Shown here piece by piece: positions 1-7,259 of a stretch of DNA of 64,000 nt (position 1 is its first letter; the number at the start of each line of letters is the position of its first letter). A program made the translations under genes and the position numbers. Below the pieces are notes generated by a model. It was not told the origin of the DNA and did not search any database. It was given only the letters and a program-made list of their open reading frames with translations. This DNA is from Micavibrio_C sp046294845 (GTDB lineage Bacteria; Pseudomonadota; Alphaproteobacteria; Micavibrionales; Micavibrionaceae): contig JBKBNU010000001.1 in assembly GCA_046294845.1 (NCBI GenBank), positions 1,364,001 through 1,428,000 on the forward strand, in the 5' to 3' direction.

Positions 1-766
1 CCATCGGGCGTCCTTTGACATAGGCGAACGTTGTTTCATCGGGGGCAACAAGACCCGCACGGGCGCCAGCTTCAATCGACATATTACACATGGTCATGCG
101 GCCTTCCATCGACAGCGCGCGCACGGCTGATCCTGCGAATTCTATTACATGCCCTGTACCGCCGGCTGTACCGATCTTGCCGATCACTGCAAGCATCATA
201 TCTTTGGCTGTAACGCCGGCACTCAAAGTACCTTCAATCGAAATCCGCATATTTTTTGCAGGTTTCTGGATGAGTGTCTGTGTTGCCAGAACATGTTCGA
301 CTTCCGATGTGCCAATTCCAAAAGCGAGAGCGCCAAAGGCGCCATGTGTACTGGTGTGCGAGTCGCCGCAAACAATTGTCATGCCCGGTTGGGTCATGCC
401 TTGTTCGGGGCCGACAACATGGACGATGCCCTGACGTTTGTCTTTCATATTGAAGAGAGTGACACCAAATTCCTTACAGTTCTTTTCCAGTGTTTCAATC
501 TGGATGCGGCTGTCTTCCTCGGCAATGCCTTTGTCACGATTAATCGTGGGCACGTTGTGATCGACAACGGCCAGCGTGGCATCGGTACGGCGCACTTTAC
601 GGCCTGCCATACGCAACCCCTCGAAGGCTTGCGGCGAGGTCACTTCATGGACCAGATGGCGATCGATATAAATCAGACACGTGCCGTCTTCGGCGCGGTC
701 AATAACGTGATCATCCCAGATTTTTTGAAACAGGGTCCGGGGGCCTGCGGCGGAATGTTTTGTCAT
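1..766 (-). CDS. leuC: 3-isopropylmalate dehydratase large subunit, 5' part
   Basis: LeuC, with LeuD, isomerises 2-isopropylmalate to 3-isopropylmalate in leucine synthesis using a [4Fe-4S] cluster. About 255 N-terminal residues are visible; the gene runs off the left edge, so the cluster cysteines of the C-terminal half are not seen. The N-terminus reads TLFQKIWDDHV, followed by the family stretches CGDSHTSTHGAFGALAFGIG and VEHVLATQTL. The ATG at 766 starts right at the conserved N-terminus. In many alphaproteobacteria leuC sits beside rplS; here two short genes and a PQ-loop gene lie between them. Identification is firm. Confidence 0.95.
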   Translation of the reverse strand, partial: MTKHSAAGPRTLFQKIWDDHVIDRAEDGTCLIYIDRHLVHEVTSPQAFEGLRMAGRKVRRTDATLAVVDHNVPTINRDKGIAEEDSRIQIETLEKNCKEFGVTLFNMKDKRQGIVHVVGPEQGMTQPGMTIVCGDSHTSTHGAFGALAFGIGTSEVEHVLATQTLIQKPAKNMRISIEGTLSAGVTAKDMMLAVIGKIGTAGGTGHVIEFAGSAVRALSMEGRMTMCNMSIEAGARAGLVAPDETTFAYVKGRPM

Positions 767-886
767 GTTGGCGATTATAGTCAGAATTTTCAGAGTGTTA
801 TAGTTTTTGTTAGCGATTTTAACCTTTTTGCAATGCAATATGGAGATAATCTAATATAGGGTACGTAATTTGGGGTTTATGCGTTC

Positions 887-1198
887 ATGACGAACAAGGT
901 CAAGTGTTCTGAACCGCTTCTTTCATCGCATGATCTGGGGATCATGGTTAACGGAGAAGGGCGGGTCTGTATGGCATTTGACGATCCGGTTTTTGTTCAT
1001 GCCGATGCCATTTTTCTTGATCCTGACGATCATGCGCTCCATGCGGTGATGTTTCAGGACTCGTTCCTGCTTACCCATATTTCAAATGAAACTCTTGAGG
1101 CCTTTAAGGCTAGTCATGAAGTTTTGCTGGCCGGTGTCCAACCGGACGGCACGGTTTTACAATTACTGGCTCCCGTTATTCAAGGAAGCCGCCACTAG
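887..1198 (+). CDS. hypothetical protein, 103 aa
   Basis: Not recognised. It encodes a small acidic soluble-looking protein without signal peptide or membrane segment. The middle is rich in Asp and His (FLDPDDHALHAVMF), and the C-terminus is a hydrophobic stretch ending in QGSRH. It is divergent from leuC, with 120 bp between the two starts. A 56-codon gene follows after 18 bp, so the pair may be co-transcribed. Codon use resembles its neighbours. No cofactor or catalytic motif is evident. Confidence 0.6.
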   Translation: MTNKVKCSEPLLSSHDLGIMVNGEGRVCMAFDDPVFVHADAIFLDPDDHALHAVMFQDSFLLTHISNETLEAFKASHEVLLAGVQPDGTVLQLLAPVIQGSRH

Positions 1199-1216
1199 TA
1201 AAAAGGAGTATGCCTG

Positions 1217-1387
1217 ATGTCTGCTACCAAGCTCGATGAATTTGCCAAAACAGGAATTTGCCAGCGTGAGGGCAGTGCCGCGCTTTTAGATAAAACGCTG
1301 AAGCAAAGCGGTCATGCTTCTGAAGTGCGCTTGCCATCTGTTAGTACATCTACAGGTGCTGCCGTGACGGCTGTGATACGGTTATAA
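1217..1387 (+). CDS. small hypothetical protein, 56 aa
   Basis: A 57-codon reading frame starts at an ATG nine bases after a strong Shine-Dalgarno sequence (AAGGAG, 1202-1207) and lies just downstream of the 103-aa gene. The product starts MSATKLDEFAKTG and ends in a Ser/Thr/Val-rich tail. No signal peptide, transmembrane segment or known motif is visible. The good ribosome binding site and position in a likely two-gene unit support it, but its size makes the call tentative. Confidence 0.45.
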   Translation: MSATKLDEFAKTGICQREGSAALLDKTLKQSGHASEVRLPSVSTSTGAAVTAVIRL

Positions 1388-1403
1388 CGGCTATAATTGA
1401 AGT

Positions 1404-1745
1404 TTAGCGCGAAGTTAGGCGCGCAATAATGGAAGGCAGGGGGCGATAAGCTTCCTGCCTTATGCGTGTGTCCAGTACACGTTTCCAGACAACCAGCGTA
1501 ATCAAGGTGATATTCCAGAAGACACTAACGCTGGCAACAAGACAAAATAGAGGATCATGCAGATTGATCACCCCGTAGAGGAAGGTGATGATCGAAGCAA
1601 ACAGCCAGATGCCCCAAGCTTCCAGCGAGATAGAGCGGGCTTCTTCCGGTGTGGATTTATAGAGTTTGAACGCCTGCGGCAAAAACGCCGCGCTGTTTAT
1701 AAGTGGCAAAAGGGCATAGCTGAAGGCGATTGTCTCTTCCATCAT
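1404..1745 (-). CDS. PQ-loop repeat (SemiSWEET-like) membrane protein
   Basis: A 113-residue protein with three predicted transmembrane segments and a Pro-Gln pair (LPQAFKLYKS) at the end of the first helix, followed by SLEAWGIWLFAS and a second helix. This is the single PQ-loop unit of bacterial SemiSWEET transporters, which work as dimers to move sugars or other small solutes across the inner membrane. A TTG further upstream (1760) could start the frame, but the ATG at 1745 has a GGGG sequence at normal spacing. The substrate cannot be told from sequence. Confidence 0.7.
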   Translation of the reverse strand: MMEETIAFSYALLPLINSAAFLPQAFKLYKSTPEEARSISLEAWGIWLFASIITFLYGVINLHDPLFCLVASVSVFWNITLITLVVWKRVLDTRIRQEAYRPLPSIIARLTSR

Positions 1746-1794
1746 GTGACTATGCCCCAAATCGCTTAATTTTACGTAAATTATGTACAGCGTA

Positions 1795-1820
1795 CAAAAA
1801 AAGCGCAGACGAACTGCGCT
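1795..1820 (-). terminator. rplS intrinsic terminator
   Basis: On the minus strand, about 30 bases after the rplS stop codon, the 7-bp stem AGCGCAG / CTGCGCT encloses a 5-base loop and is followed by seven T residues. This is a textbook rho-independent terminator. Confidence 0.85.
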
Positions 1821-1849
1821 CTTTTAGAATCTTTGAAAAAAGGGGAAAA

Positions 1850-2260
1850 TTATTCGCCTTTGGCTTCTGCCGCATCCTGGTTTGCTGCCCAGCCGCCTGT
1901 TTTCTCGGCGATACGGGCTGATTTACCACGACGGTCACGCAGATAGTACAGTTTGGCGCGACGGACGGAACCACGACGCACCAGCTCGATGCTGTCCAGA
2001 CGAGGGGAGTAGAGGGGGAATACACGCTCTACGCCTTCGCCGTAGCTGATTTTACGAACTGTAAAGCTGGCGTTGATGCCGTGGCCACCACGGGCAATGC
2101 AAACACCCTCATAAGCCTGTGTACGCTCACGGGCGCTGTCGCCTGAGCCTTCGCGGACCAGAACGTTCACTTTTACAGTGTCGCCCGGTGCAAAATTCGG
2201 GATCTTTTTGGTGGCGTATTTCTGAAGCTGCTTGGCTTCAAATTTCTGTAGAATATTCAT
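1850..2260 (-). CDS. rplS: 50S ribosomal protein L19
   Basis: L19 (136 aa) binds at the 30S-50S interface of the ribosome. The sequence has the typical L19 course: a start MNILQKFEAKQ, then FAPGDTVKVNV, TQAYEGVCIA, SFTVRKISYGEGVERVFPLY and the basic YYLRDRRGKSARI stretch, with about 20 extra residues at the C-terminus. In the usual operon rplS follows trmD directly; here an opposite-strand secreted-protein gene intervenes. rplS therefore probably has its own promoter in the roughly 200 bp upstream, and it ends at its own terminator. Confidence 0.98.
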   Translation of the reverse strand: MNILQKFEAKQLQKYATKKIPNFAPGDTVKVNVLVREGSGDSARERTQAYEGVCIARGGHGINASFTVRKISYGEGVERVFPLYSPRLDSIELVRRGSVRRAKLYYLRDRRGKSARIAEKTGGWAANQDAAEAKGE

Positions 2261-2399
2261 AGCTTTAAGCCCTTGTTATGAACCCGTAAATCAGGGTATA
2301 ACCCCCGGCGGTTCGGTTATCTTTTTCATGGGTTGCTCCAGCCAAAAGGCCGGAACAGGCGGTTTTCTAACCTTTTTGCCGGTTTTAGGCAAGAAGTAT

Positions 2400-2428
2400 T
2401 TGCAAAATAAGCAAAAAACGCCTATACT
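2400..2428 (+). promoter_or_regulatory. sigma-70 type promoter
   Basis: TTGCAA (2400-2405) and TATACT (2423-2428) are separated by exactly 17 bp, 40 bp upstream of the start of the secreted 148-aa protein. The -10 matches consensus at 5 of 6 positions and the -35 at 4 of 6. This would give a leader of about 35 nucleotides. Confidence 0.65.
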
Positions 2429-2467
2429 TTTTCATTATGTAAAAATACCAGAGGGTGAGTGTTTAAA

Positions 2468-2914
2468 ATGTCTTCTTTAAAAGCAAAATGGGCTATTCCG
2501 GCCGCACTTCTGACTTCCGCAGCTCTTTTGTCTTTGACCGGTGGCGGCGATGCCGATTTGCCGCAGGAAATCGATCCGATGGAATATGCGGTTGACGGGC
2601 AATGTAAGGCTGGCGCGGATATCAACCAGAAAATTGATTGTCTGGACGTCACCGATGAGCAGGCACAGTTCACGGCCAAAGCCATGGAAGAACGAGGCGT
2701 AAAGCTTTCTGCCGAGGTTAAGGACGATTGCTACGGTTTTGTTCAGCCAGGGAACGGTATTCCGAATGCATCAGATGTTTTGGTTCAGTTGAATGCCAAC
2801 CGCGTGACCTCATGCTTTAACGGTCTTGAGAAGGCCGCGCCCGCCGAGATGAAAGCAGAAATTTCGCGCATTGCCGGATATTCCCGCAAAGGTCTGGAAG
2901 TTTCCGGTCTGTAA
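2468..2914 (+). CDS. secreted hypothetical protein, 148 aa
   Basis: Not recognised. The N-terminus (MSSLKAKWAIPAALLTSAALLS) is a signal peptide or membrane anchor. The mature part is acidic and contains four cysteines in CKAG, DCLD, DCYG and SCFN contexts, which would suit disulfides in the periplasm. The ATG at 2468 is preferred over GTG 2459 because GAGGGTGAG lies eight bases upstream of it. It has its own promoter and runs against the ribosomal operon, converging on trmD with only four bases between the stops. No known domain is evident. Confidence 0.7.
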   Translation: MSSLKAKWAIPAALLTSAALLSLTGGGDADLPQEIDPMEYAVDGQCKAGADINQKIDCLDVTDEQAQFTAKAMEERGVKLSAEVKDDCYGFVQPGNGIPNASDVLVQLNANRVTSCFNGLEKAAPAEMKAEISRIAGYSRKGLEVSGL

Positions 2915-2918
2915 GAAC

Positions 2919-3617
2919 TTATTTATCCAATAAATCGGGACGGCGTGCTTTGGTCAAAAGCACGCTTTGTTCTTTGCGCCATTTGGCAACTTTGCCGTGA
3001 TCGCCTGAGCGTAAAATTTCTGGGACATTGAGTGTGCGGCCATCATGGGTGATCCATTCGGCAGGGCGTGTGTAATGCGGATATTCCAGCAAACCATCGG
3101 CGCCGTTGGAAAAGCTTTCTTCGGAAGGAGTCTCTTCATTGCCCATGACACCGGGGAGTAGACGAATACAGGCATCCATGAGGATCATGGCAGCAGGTTC
3201 GCCACCGGACAGCACATAATCGCCAATACTGACTTCTTCAAAATCATAGGCATCAAGGATACGTTGATCGACACCTTCATAACGTCCGCACAAAATGGTC
3301 AGGCTTTCTTCCTTGGCCAGTTCTTCAACCAAGGCCTGATCAAGAACCTTGCCACGCGGGCTCATATAGATGCGGCGTCCGGAAGGCGGGCAGGAGAGTA
3401 CTGCCTTTTCAATGATATCGGCGCGCATGACCATACCGGCACCGCCGCCAAAGGGCGTATCGTCCACGGTCTTGTGTTTGTCTTCGGCAAAATCACGAAT
3501 ATTGACCGCGTTGAAAGACCATGCGCCTTTTTCAAGGGCGCGGCCCGCTAGTGTCTGGCCGAGGGGCCCCGGAAACATCTCGGGGAAAAGAGTCAGAAGG
3601 TTGACGTGCCATCCCAT
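2919..3617 (-). CDS. trmD: tRNA (guanine-N1-)-methyltransferase
   Basis: TrmD methylates G37 at N1 in tRNAs reading CNN codons using S-adenosylmethionine, which prevents frameshifting. The 232-aa protein shows the SPOUT trefoil-knot signatures GGGAGMVMRADI near residues 58-69, ILCGRYEGVDQRI near 109-120 and GDYVLSGGEPA near 132-143, and the C-terminal EYPHYTRP region. It is the last gene before the insertion that separates rplS, and follows rimM after 12 bp. Length and motifs are complete. Confidence 0.98.
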   Translation of the reverse strand: MGWHVNLLTLFPEMFPGPLGQTLAGRALEKGAWSFNAVNIRDFAEDKHKTVDDTPFGGGAGMVMRADIIEKAVLSCPPSGRRIYMSPRGKVLDQALVEELAKEESLTILCGRYEGVDQRILDAYDFEEVSIGDYVLSGGEPAAMILMDACIRLLPGVMGNEETPSEESFSNGADGLLEYPHYTRPAEWITHDGRTLNVPEILRSGDHGKVAKWRKEQSVLLTKARRPDLLDK

Positions 3618-3629
3618 AGTGTTGTCCCT

Positions 3630-4148
3630 CTATTCCCTTAGGCCTTCGGGGATGTCGGCAGTGATGGTTTTTTGCGGCACATTCACTTCGATAATATATT
3701 CATCGACAAAAGGCAGATAGAAAGTATGGCCTGCGAGGGGGCGGATCTCGAGCAGGTCGCTCGCACCAAAATTCTCAACGGCAATCACTATACCGATGTC
3801 ACCTTCAGCTTCAGAGCGCACTTTCATGCCGACAAGATCTTCGTAGTAAAATTCGTCATCGCTTTCGGGATCGGGCAGGCTGCTGCGTTCGATCCAGAGT
3901 TTGGTGCCGCGCAAAGCTTCGGCAGTATTGCGGTCACTAACCCCTTCGACTTCGGCAATCCAGAATTTGTTGGCCGCATTTTTTAATCTGATTGTGACGG
4001 TTCCTGAACCCGTTTCCGATGTGAAAAGGGGGCCGTGGGTGGTGAGTGTTTCAGGATTGTCGCCATAGATTCGCACCCGCACCAGCCCGCGCACGCCATG
4101 AGCAGTTGAAATTTCTCCAAGGCAGATACGTTTTGTATTTTCTGTCAT
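3630..4148 (-). CDS. rimM: ribosome maturation factor RimM
   Basis: RimM (172 aa) binds S19 and assists maturation of the 30S head. The N-terminal RimM beta-barrel carries CLGEISTAHGVRGLVRVRIYGD, and the C-terminal PRC-barrel carries EFYYEDLVGMKV and FYLPFVDEYI. It lies between rpsP and trmD as in most bacteria. The 115-bp gap to rpsP holds two hairpins (listed separately), so rimM-trmD expression may be attenuated relative to rpsP. Confidence 0.97.
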   Translation of the reverse strand: MTENTKRICLGEISTAHGVRGLVRVRIYGDNPETLTTHGPLFTSETGSGTVTIRLKNAANKFWIAEVEGVSDRNTAEALRGTKLWIERSSLPDPESDDEFYYEDLVGMKVRSEAEGDIGIVIAVENFGASDLLEIRPLAGHTFYLPFVDEYIIEVNVPQKTITADIPEGLRE

Positions 4149-4168
4149 GCTGTCCCTTTAAAAACGTC

Positions 4169-4202
4169 ACCCCGGCACATTGTAAAAATACATGGCCGGG
4201 GT
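4169..4202 (-). terminator. hairpin / possible attenuator between rpsP and rimM
   Basis: ACCCCGGC (4169-4176) pairs with GCCGGGGT (4195-4202), with an inner TGTA/TACA pairing. On the transcribed minus strand it is followed after four bases by TTTTT. It lies inside the operon between rpsP and rimM, so it probably acts as a partial terminator setting the rpsP to rimM-trmD ratio. Confidence 0.5.
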
Positions 4203-4232
4203 CCATTCAAATCTAGGTCGTAAATTTTATGG

Positions 4233-4248
4233 CCCCGCTTACACGGGG
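4233..4248 (-). repeat. small hairpin after rpsP
   Basis: CCCCG (4233-4237) and CGGGG (4244-4248) enclose six bases just downstream of the rpsP stop codon. It is a second hairpin ahead of the stronger one at 4169-4202. It may protect the rpsP mRNA 3' end or act with the next hairpin. Confidence 0.4.
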
Positions 4249-4263
4249 ATAACGTCTGAATAA

Positions 4264-4704
4264 TTATTCAGCTGATGCTTCAGCAGGAGCCTCGGCAGGA
4301 GCTTCAGCAGCAGGTGCTTCTTCAGCAGGAGCAGCGGCAGCAGCTTTGGCAGCTTCTTCAGCAGCAGCGCGTTTAGCGGCTTTTTCTTCCATACGCGCAA
4401 CTGTTTTGGATTTCGGTGCCGATTTTTTCGGACGTACGGATTGTTTAGGCATAGCAACCAGACCGGCTTTGCCGAGGAACAGTTCAACACGTTCTGTTGG
4501 TTGAGCACCTTGGCTCAGCCAGTATTTTACACGCTCTGTGTTCAGAACGATGCGTTTCTCGTCGCCATGTGGTTTACGTGGGTCGTATTGACCTATTTTT
4601 TCCACGAACTTGCCATCACGAGCGGCGCGGCTGTCAGCCACAACGATGTGATAGAAAGGCAGGTTTTTGCGTCCTTGACGGGACAGTCTCAGTTTGAGGG
4701 CCAT
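4264..4704 (-). CDS. rpsP: 30S ribosomal protein S16 with Ala/Pro/Glu-rich tail
   Basis: S16 is a 30S assembly protein. The first 80-90 residues are the conserved domain (MALKLRLSRQGRKNLPFYHI, GQYDPRKPHG, VKYWLSQGAQPTERV). The remaining 50 or so residues form a low-complexity extension: first Lys-rich, then repeated Ala-Pro-Glu-Ala units, taking the protein to 146 aa against about 80-90 in Escherichia coli. Such tails occur in some alphaproteobacteria and are likely disordered. The gene follows ffh after 36 bp and has a GGAG site before its ATG. Confidence 0.97.
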   Translation of the reverse strand: MALKLRLSRQGRKNLPFYHIVVADSRAARDGKFVEKIGQYDPRKPHGDEKRIVLNTERVKYWLSQGAQPTERVELFLGKAGLVAMPKQSVRPKKSAPKSKTVARMEEKAAKRAAAEEAAKAAAAAPAEEAPAAEAPAEAPAEASAE

Positions 4705-4740
4705 GTGATAATCTCCTTATAGTAGCCTTAGTTAAACCGA

Positions 4741-6207
4741 TTATTTCTTCTTCAGGAACGGATTGGCGCCGAGAAAATCTCCGCCGCCGCCCAGTTGGGG
4801 CATGCCGCCTGAAAAACCTTTGAGGCCTTGCGCTTCCATGCGCTCCGCCATAATTTCTTTATCCTTGTCATTCATCAGGCCCTGCATCATGCCGGCCATC
4901 TTGCCCATACCCATTTTCTTCATGCGCTTCATGACGGTCTGCATCTGTTGCAGTTGTTTATAAAGCTTGTTGATGTCCTGCACGGTTGTACCGGAACCTT
5001 CGGCAATCCGGCGCTTGCGCGAAGCATTCAACAATTCTGGTTTGGCCCGTTCCTTCGGGGTCATCGACAGGATAATCGCTTCCTGACGTTTGATGATGCT
5101 GTCATCGACACCGGCTTCATCCAGTTTAGAGGCCATTTCACCAAGGCCGGGCAGCATTTTGACGAGGCTTGATACACCGCCCATTTTTTGCATCTGGCGC
5201 ATCTGGCTCAGCAGATCGTTGAAATCGAACTGGCCTTTCTGGAATTTGCGCGCCATTTCTTCGGCAGCTTGTTCGTCAACTGTTTCAATCGCTTTTTCAA
5301 CCAGACTGACAACGTCACCCATGCCGAGGATACGGCTGGCAATACGGTCAGGGTGGAAGGGCTCAAGCGCATCGGATTTTTCACCCGTACCCAGCAGTTT
5401 GACAGGCTTGCCCGTCACGGCCTTCATCGACAGGGCGGCACCACCACGGGCATCACCATCAATACGGGTCAGGATAATACCTGTCAGGCCGACTTTATCC
5501 TCAAAGGTCTTGGCAACATTGACAGCGTCCTGACCGGTCATGGCATCAGCCACCAGCAGGGTTTCAACCGGCTTGGCCAGATCGCGGACCAAAGCCACTT
5601 CGGCCATCATTTCTTCATCAATCGCCAGACGACCGGCGGTATCAAGGATGACAACGTCATAACCTTCGAGGCGGCCTGCTTCGAGCGCACGCTTAGTAAT
5701 GTCAGCCGGTTTTTGTCCGGCGATGATCGGCAGGGTAGCAATATTGTTTTGTTCACCCAGTTGGCGCAATTGTTCTTGCGCGGCAGGGCGGTAAACGTCG
5801 AGCGAAGTCATCAGCACTTTTTTGCGCTGTCTCTCGCTCAGCATACGGGCGATTTTGGCGGTGCTTGTGGTTTTACCCGAACCTTGCAGACCAACCATCA
5901 GGTAGATTGAAGGAGCGGCAGAGAATTTCAGTTCGGCGGTTTCACTACCCAGCATTTCGATCAAGGCGTCATTGACGATTTTGACGACTTGCTGTGCCGG
6001 TGTGACGGAAGCGATGACTTCCTGACCGACAGCCTTTTCTTTTACTGTTTCAATGAAGGATTTGACGACCGGCAGGGCAACATCGGCCTCGAGCAGCGCG
6101 ACACGGATTTCGCGCATGGCATCGGCAACGTCTTCTTCCTTCAGACTGCCTTTGCCGCGCAGTCCGGTGAATACCTTGCCGAGTTTCTGGCCTAATGATT
6201 CAAACAT
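4741..6207 (-). CDS. ffh: signal recognition particle protein Ffh (SRP54)
   Basis: Ffh is the GTPase of the signal recognition particle. It binds 4.5S RNA and hydrophobic signal sequences and delivers ribosomes to FtsY. The 488-aa protein has the N domain, the GTPase P-loop GLQGSGKTT near residues 107-115, DVYRPAA, DTAGR and TRIDGDARGG. It ends in a methionine-rich M domain with repeated MKRMKKMGMGKMAGMM-type segments. The receptor gene ftsY lies about 5 kb away on the other strand. A promoter is visible upstream at 6310-6338. Confidence 0.98.
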   Translation of the reverse strand: MFESLGQKLGKVFTGLRGKGSLKEEDVADAMREIRVALLEADVALPVVKSFIETVKEKAVGQEVIASVTPAQQVVKIVNDALIEMLGSETAELKFSAAPSIYLMVGLQGSGKTTSTAKIARMLSERQRKKVLMTSLDVYRPAAQEQLRQLGEQNNIATLPIIAGQKPADITKRALEAGRLEGYDVVILDTAGRLAIDEEMMAEVALVRDLAKPVETLLVADAMTGQDAVNVAKTFEDKVGLTGIILTRIDGDARGGAALSMKAVTGKPVKLLGTGEKSDALEPFHPDRIASRILGMGDVVSLVEKAIETVDEQAAEEMARKFQKGQFDFNDLLSQMRQMQKMGGVSSLVKMLPGLGEMASKLDEAGVDDSIIKRQEAIILSMTPKERAKPELLNASRKRRIAEGSGTTVQDINKLYKQLQQMQTVMKRMKKMGMGKMAGMMQGLMNDKDKEIMAERMEAQGLKGFSGGMPQLGGGGDFLGANPFLKKK

Positions 6208-6309
6208 TCAAATCCTCAAAACATTTTCGCCGCAGTGAGCGTAACTTCGCCGACTGCGGTGTACCCGAAAGCACTGCTAAAACGACAGTGTTCGTGAAAA
6301 TTTGACGTG

Positions 6310-6338
6310 AAAATAGGGGGCTAGCCCTTGAAAGTCAA
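6310..6338 (-). promoter_or_regulatory. promoter of the ffh-rpsP-rimM-trmD operon
   Basis: On the minus strand TTGACT and TATTTT are separated by exactly 17 bp, about 105 bp upstream of the ffh start. The -35 overlaps a CCTTGA-AAG-TCAAGG inverted repeat (6326-6340) that could serve as an operator. The divergent dapF has a TATAGT box at 6377-6382 but only a weak -35. Confidence 0.6.
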
Positions 6339-6421
6339 GGAAAAAGGCCTCGCTTTATTTTTAAAGGCGCTGCCTTTATAGTCGGGTGACTGCGTAGGTG
6401 TTTTTATCATAAGGTATTGAT

Positions 6422-7249
6422 ATGACAAAAGAATTTATCAAAATGCATGGTCTCGGCAACGATTTTGTCGTGGTGGACGCCTCCTTGGACGGGCAAGTGC
6501 CTACACCGGAGCAGGTACGGGATATCGCTGACCGCAAGCGCGGGATTGGCTGCGATCAGGTTTTGGTCATGGAAAAGGCCCGTAACAAAGATGCCGATAT
6601 TTTCATGCGGATCTATAATCCCGATGGATCGGAAGCCGGGGCGTGCGGTAATGGTACGCGCTGTGTGGCATCCCTTTACATGCAGCGTCATAATAAGCAG
6701 TCATGTGTGATTGAGACCGTGGCGGGCTTGCTGCCAAGCCGTATGGTTGATGGTCTGATTGAGGTCGATATGGGCGAGCCCCGTACACGCTGGGATCAAA
6801 TTCCACTGTCGAAAGAGTGTGATACGCTTAATCTGGGCATTTTACATGGCCGCCAGACCATGACCGAACCTGTGGCCGTGAATGTCGGTAACCCGCACAC
6901 CATCTTCTTTGTTGATGATGTGGCTAAAATCGAGCTTGAAAAATGGGGGCCAGAGGTTGAAAACCATGTGCTATTCCCCGAGCGCACCAATGTTGAATTT
7001 GCTCAGGTTATGGCTCCTGATAAAATTCGTGTTCGCGTATGGGAGCGGGGTACAGGCGTGACGCAGGCCTGCGGTTCGGGAGCTTGTGCCACGATTGTCG
7101 CTGCCGCCCGTCGCGGATTGACCGGACGCAAGGCCGAGATTGTTCTCGATGGAGGCAGTTTGCACATGGAATGGCGTGCGGAAGATGGTCATATTTTGAT
7201 GAAAGGCCCTGCAACCTACGTATTTGACGGAATTCTGAAAGCTCTGTAA
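6422..7249 (+). CDS. dapF: diaminopimelate epimerase
   Basis: DapF interconverts LL- and meso-diaminopimelate for lysine and peptidoglycan synthesis, using two cysteines as acid and base. Both catalytic motifs are present in the 275-aa protein: GACGNGTRC near residue 77 and QACGSGAC near residue 220. The N-terminus MTKEFIKMHGLGNDFVVVD is typical. It is the first gene of a plus-strand series, with mtaB 10 bp downstream. An AAAGGC/GCCTTT hairpin at 6363-6377 overlaps its likely -10 region. Confidence 0.98.
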   Translation: MTKEFIKMHGLGNDFVVVDASLDGQVPTPEQVRDIADRKRGIGCDQVLVMEKARNKDADIFMRIYNPDGSEAGACGNGTRCVASLYMQRHNKQSCVIETVAGLLPSRMVDGLIEVDMGEPRTRWDQIPLSKECDTLNLGILHGRQTMTEPVAVNVGNPHTIFFVDDVAKIELEKWGPEVENHVLFPERTNVEFAQVMAPDKIRVRVWERGTGVTQACGSGACATIVAAARRGLTGRKAEIVLDGGSLHMEWRAEDGHILMKGPATYVFDGILKAL

Positions 7250-7259
7250 AACAGCCCGC

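Noticed and set aside
149..859. 236-aa plus-strand frame at the left edge
   Set aside because: It lies wholly opposite leuC, whose minus-strand protein matches the family perfectly.
5188..5910. 240-aa plus-strand frame inside ffh
   Set aside because: Antisense shadow of the Ffh GTPase domain; no ribosome binding site or recognisable domain.
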